Position numbers and translations under genes: made by a program. The notes below the pieces were generated by a model that was given only the letters and a program-made list of their open reading frames with translations, was not told the DNA's origin and did no database searches. A stretch of 7,898 nucleotides of DNA from an uncultured Sinobacteraceae bacterium (GTDB lineage Bacteria; Pseudomonadota; Gammaproteobacteria; Steroidobacterales; Steroidobacteraceae). The stretch lies in assembly GCA_937902995.1 (NCBI GenBank), contig CALEKY010000021.1, positions 1 to 7,898 on the forward strand, read 5' to 3'. Shown here one piece after another: positions 5,284 to 7,898 of this stretch (position 1 is its first letter; the number at the start of each line of letters is the position of its first letter).

Positions 5284-7680
5284 TTACAAGGGCCGCAGCG
5301 CCCAGCCCGGACACCAGCTCATGTCGGGCTGCTCAGCCAACAGCGAGGTCGCACGCGTCAGCACTTGGTGCGCTTCGTTATTCCGCTGCTCAAGAGAGAG
5401 ATGACACGCCCGAGTCGCGAGCACCGGCGGATACTCCGGCTGCCAGGCGTTCGCACGGCTGAGAACAGATTCCACTTCGCTCACGGATGCCCCTCGCGCG
5501 ATCAGCAGACGTGCCAGCTCTACGGCGAGCACGGCCTTGAGGCGCTTGGTACCGGCGCGCTCTGCGTGAGCCAGCGCCGCGCGTACCGATTCCTCGTCCG
5601 GCTCGCGCCTGGCTCGAACCATCCAGCTCAAGGCCAATAAGCGATGGTCGCCGAGAATCTGCAACCGCGGCAGCAGCGGCGCGAGGTCGGTCTTGTCCAA
5701 TTCGGCGCGAACGAGCTCCGCTTCGAGCGTCAGCGCCTCATCCTCCAACTGCCGCGCATGGGCAAGCGCCGTCTCTGCGAGCGTACGTGCTTCCTGAGGC
5801 GCTGCTGCCTTTAGCAAGTCGATGAGCTGCAACGCCGTGCGCACGAGGCCAACCGGATTACCCAGCTCTTGGTAAATGGCGTATGCAGCGCGTAGGTCTG
5901 CCGTGGCTTCGTCGAAGCGCTCGAGGTCCTTCGCAAGCGCTCCCCTTGCGGCCAATGCGTCACTCTCCCCGAGACGATCGCGCGTGAGCTGCGCGAACCT
6001 CATCGATTCCTCGATGGCGACGCGCGCGCTCTCCCAATTGCCGCGCTCGCGTTCGATCTCGCCCCGATGAGCAAGACTGAAGACGAGAAGCTGGTTGAGA
6101 CCGATGTGCCGCTGCAAATCGACGCCACGCTGCTGCAGCGTCGCGGCGGCATCGAGGTTGCCGAGCTTCCGCTCGATCACCGCGAGATTCGTATATACGG
6201 CTGACTCGCCGGCACGCTCGCCTTGCTCAACATAAAGCGCCAAGGCCCGTTCGTAATATTCCCGCGCCTTCGCGAAATCGCGCCGATTGTCCGCGAGAAT
6301 CCCGAGATTTCCGTAAGCCGCGGCCAAATTGGCGCGGCGATCGATGCGCTCGTACTTGCCCCGGGCCGCCTCGAAGTACTGTTCCGCATCCGGAAGGCGT
6401 CCTTGGCGCCAGGCGAGCAGGCCGAGCCCCACCTCGGCCGACGCTTCGAGATTCGTGTCGCCATCCTGGACACCTTGCAGCCGTGCGGCATCGTAAGCCT
6501 GCGCCGCTTCCGGCCATCGACTCAACAGGCGCAACGAATTGCCGAGCTCGTAGCGCGCCCAACCGTTCGAGGGATCGTTGCTCAGACAAACTTCGAAGTA
6601 GCGAACGGAGTCTTCGAGTTGGCCGCCCAACTGCGCCTGAAGGCCTCGAGCGAATGCTTCATTGACGAATTCATCCGGCCCGATCTTGCGTAGCGGGATA
6701 CCGGCCTTGTAGGCGACGTTCATCGCATCTGCCAACGCACTCGCCAGCTCGGCAGTCACGCTGCCAGCGCCGCGACCGCGGCTCGCACCGGCGATGTGAC
6801 TGCCGTCCGCGCTGTACAGATCGTAGCCGATCGTGAGTTGCGCCCGATCGCGTCTCACATGAGCGAACAGCACATGATCGACGCCGAACACATCCCGAAG
6901 GACACGTATTTGCTCCTCTTGCGGCGCATCGAGCGCGATATTTTTTTGGAGCAACGCCTGGCGGACACGATTCGCGGAAAACACGGTCATGTCCGCGCGT
7001 TCGGTGAGCGTTTCGGCCAGGAGACTCGACAAACCCAGCTCGGCCCATTCGAGATCGGGCGCATTCGCATCGATGGTGAACGGCATGATCGCGATGCGCT
7101 CGCGACGCTCTGCTTGCGAAGCGCTGCGATACCAAACCGCTGCGAGAGCAACGACTGCGACAACGACAAGAACGCTCAGCGTCGCCGTCAGCAGCCCGCG
7201 AGTGCGCGAACGCGCATGTTGCGCAACTGCTGGAGCCTGTGGGGCCTCCTCAGAAGCCGATTCGGCACGCGATGAATCGTCGGCAGAGACGACGTGCGCA
7301 CGATCGATCGACGTTTCGTTTCGGAGTGTCGCAACGAATTGATAGCCGCGTCCGTGCAGCGTCTTGATGATGCGCTGTTCCTTCGAATCGTCCCCTAGCG
7401 CGCGGCGCGCCTCGTACACTGCACGCGTGAGCGTCGACTCGGTGACGTACTTGCCCGCCCAGAGCCGATCGAACAGTTCGTCCTTGGTGACGACACGATC
7501 GCGATGCTCGATGAGGTAGACCAACAGCTCGAACACGCGCGGCTCGACGGCTACCGGCTCGCCGCGCACGAGAACGCGATAGCTTGCCGGGTCGACTTCG
7601 CAGTCCTCGAATCGAAGAGTCACACCACTGGAAACCGTACTCGATGTCTTGGGTGAGAAAGTCGTGTCACCCCGATTCAT
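5284..7680 (-). CDS. CadC-like transmembrane transcriptional regulator with TPR repeats
   Basis: A 798-residue one-component regulator. Residues 20-118 are an OmpR/PhoB-type winged helix (Trans_reg_C): EPRVFELLVYLIEHRDRVVTK, recognition-helix region TESTLTRAVYEARRAL (80-95) and the wing with the typical I-x-T-x-x-G-R-G-Y-x-F pattern (105-115). A Ser/Glu/Ala-rich linker leads to one membrane helix at about 163-184, with Arg residues on the cytoplasmic side. Residues 194-330 (ERIAIMPF at the start) resemble the TolB-like alpha/beta domain common in this regulator class. TPR units follow, roughly at 338, 373, 410, 450, 491, 531 and 571, with further helices to the end. The known architecture puts the winged helix in the cytoplasm and the sensor in the periplasm. 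Cys 365, 759 and 790 are on the periplasmic side. It probably senses an envelope signal and controls the adjacent surface operon (inference). The ATG follows a weak ribosome site. Confidence 0.9.
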   Translation of the reverse strand: MNRGDTTFSPKTSSTVSSGVTLRFEDCEVDPASYRVLVRGEPVAVEPRVFELLVYLIEHRDRVVTKDELFDRLWAGKYVTESTLTRAVYEARRALGDDSKEQRIIKTLHGRGYQFVATLRNETSIDRAHVVSADDSSRAESASEEAPQAPAVAQHARSRTRGLLTATLSVLVVVAVVALAAVWYRSASQAERRERIAIMPFTIDANAPDLEWAELGLSSLLAETLTERADMTVFSANRVRQALLQKNIALDAPQEEQIRVLRDVFGVDHVLFAHVRRDRAQLTIGYDLYSADGSHIAGASRGRGAGSVTAELASALADAMNVAYKAGIPLRKIGPDEFVNEAFARGLQAQLGGQLEDSVRYFEVCLSNDPSNGWARYELGNSLRLLSRWPEAAQAYDAARLQGVQDGDTNLEASAEVGLGLLAWRQGRLPDAEQYFEAARGKYERIDRRANLAAAYGNLGILADNRRDFAKAREYYERALALYVEQGERAGESAVYTNLAVIERKLGNLDAAATLQQRGVDLQRHIGLNQLLVFSLAHRGEIERERGNWESARVAIEESMRFAQLTRDRLGESDALAARGALAKDLERFDEATADLRAAYAIYQELGNPVGLVRTALQLIDLLKAAAPQEARTLAETALAHARQLEDEALTLEAELVRAELDKTDLAPLLPRLQILGDHRLLALSWMVRARREPDEESVRAALAHAERAGTKRLKAVLAVELARLLIARGASVSEVESVLSRANAWQPEYPPVLATRACHLSLEQRNNEAHQVLTRATSLLAEQPDMSWCPGWALRPL

Positions 7681-7709
7681 GGCGCCGGGACTCTAGCCCC
7701 CGTGTTTCG

Positions 7710-7737
7710 TGTATACATGTCCCGGGGATTGTGCCAA
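7710..7737 (-). promoter_or_regulatory. Sigma-70-type promoter of the regulator gene
   Basis: On the minus strand TTGGCA (7732-7737) and TATACA (7710-7715) are separated by 16 bases, a good match to -35 and -10 elements. Transcription would begin near 7703, leaving a leader of about 23 bases before the ATG at 7680. It gives the regulator its own promoter, separate from the tRNA gene. Confidence 0.55.
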
Positions 7738-7751
7738 ACAAACATTGCCAG

Positions 7752-7768
7752 GGCGAACCACATTCGCC
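7752..7768 (-). terminator. Possible weak terminator after the tRNA gene
   Basis: A 6-base-pair stem GGCGAA/TTCGCC with a 5-base loop lies 76 bases after the tRNA end. On the minus strand a T-rich stretch (AATGTTTGTTTGG) begins about 6 bases later. Stem and T-run are both weaker than usual, and the T-rich stretch overlaps the -35 region of the regulator promoter, so this is a tentative call. Confidence 0.25.
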
Positions 7769-7843
7769 ACGCCGAGCTCGATCGAAACACTCGAGCTGCG
7801 CGCAGACGACGCTGAGAGGAATCACTCTGCGATGCGCGGAAAC

Positions 7844-7898
7844 TGGCGCCCCCGGCAGGAATTGAACCTGCGACCTACCGCTTAGGAGGCGGTCGCTC
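7844..7898 (-). tRNA. tRNA-Arg(CCU), 5' end beyond the window
   Basis: The 3' 55 bases of a tRNA are visible on the minus strand. The anticodon stem ACCGC/GCGGT encloses loop CTCCTAA, giving anticodon CCU, which reads the Arg codon AGG. A 5-base variable loop is followed by a T arm with stem GCAGG/CCTGC and loop TTCAATT. The acceptor strand CGGGGGC, discriminator G and encoded CCA end at 7844. About 20 more bases (acceptor 5' strand and D arm) must lie to the right. Encoded CCA and this sequence are typical of proteobacteria. Its 3' end faces the regulator and operon. Confidence 0.93.

Noticed and set aside
5794..5800. Another CCTGAGG-like heptamer inside the regulator gene
   Set aside because: It is a single copy within coding sequence, without the 11-base neighbours, and is expected by chance in GC-rich DNA.
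7775..7797. Inverted repeat AGCTCGA/TCGAGCT between tRNA and regulator
   Set aside because: Short seven-base arms with a 9-base loop, no T-run after it, and a simple GC-rich composition make chance likely.

Overview
The window (GC-rich, roughly 60% by eye) looks like the chromosome of a Gram-negative proteobacterium, most likely a gammaproteobacterium of the Steroidobacter/Xanthomonadales type. The basis is a bacterial tRNA-Arg(CCU), a CadC-like membrane regulator with TPR repeats, Sec signal peptides and an outer-membrane beta-barrel protein. The genus is an inference; no marker gene is present to prove it.

Everything convincing lies on the minus strand, so the reading order is from high to low coordinates. 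At the right edge is the 3' part of a tRNA-Arg gene (7844-7898, cut by the window end). A 163-base spacer follows, holding a good sigma-70-type promoter. Next comes a 798-residue regulator (5284-7680): cytoplasmic winged helix, one membrane segment, a periplasmic domain and at least seven TPR units. A 218-base intergenic region (5066-5283) follows. It holds a 26-base dyad and a striking 40-base array of four 7-mers repeated every 11 bases.

Downstream are four tightly packed genes that look like one operon. (i) A secreted protein with three Cys-bounded repeats resembling the beta-prism of vitelline membrane outer layer protein I, followed by a Ser/Thr-rich linker and an IPT/TIG-like domain. 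(ii) A secreted protein with a carboxypeptidase-regulatory/SpaA-like beta domain, a Pro-rich linker and a C-terminal domain with twelve cysteines. (iii) A 696-residue predicted outer-membrane beta-barrel protein with an N-terminal Ig-like extension, translationally coupled to (ii) by an ATGA overlap. (iv) A secreted protein of unknown family that runs off the left edge (325 residues visible). Junctions are 21 bases apart, a 4-base overlap, and 8 bases apart.

Taken together, this looks like an uncharacterised cell-surface system: three exported soluble or surface proteins plus an outer-membrane barrel, next to a dedicated one-component transmembrane regulator. The operator-like array in front of the operon has the 7+4 base layout known for tandem binding by OmpR/PhoB-type winged helices, the fold of the regulator's DNA-binding domain. 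That the regulator binds there, and what the surface system does (adhesion, polymer export, envelope stress defence), is inference.
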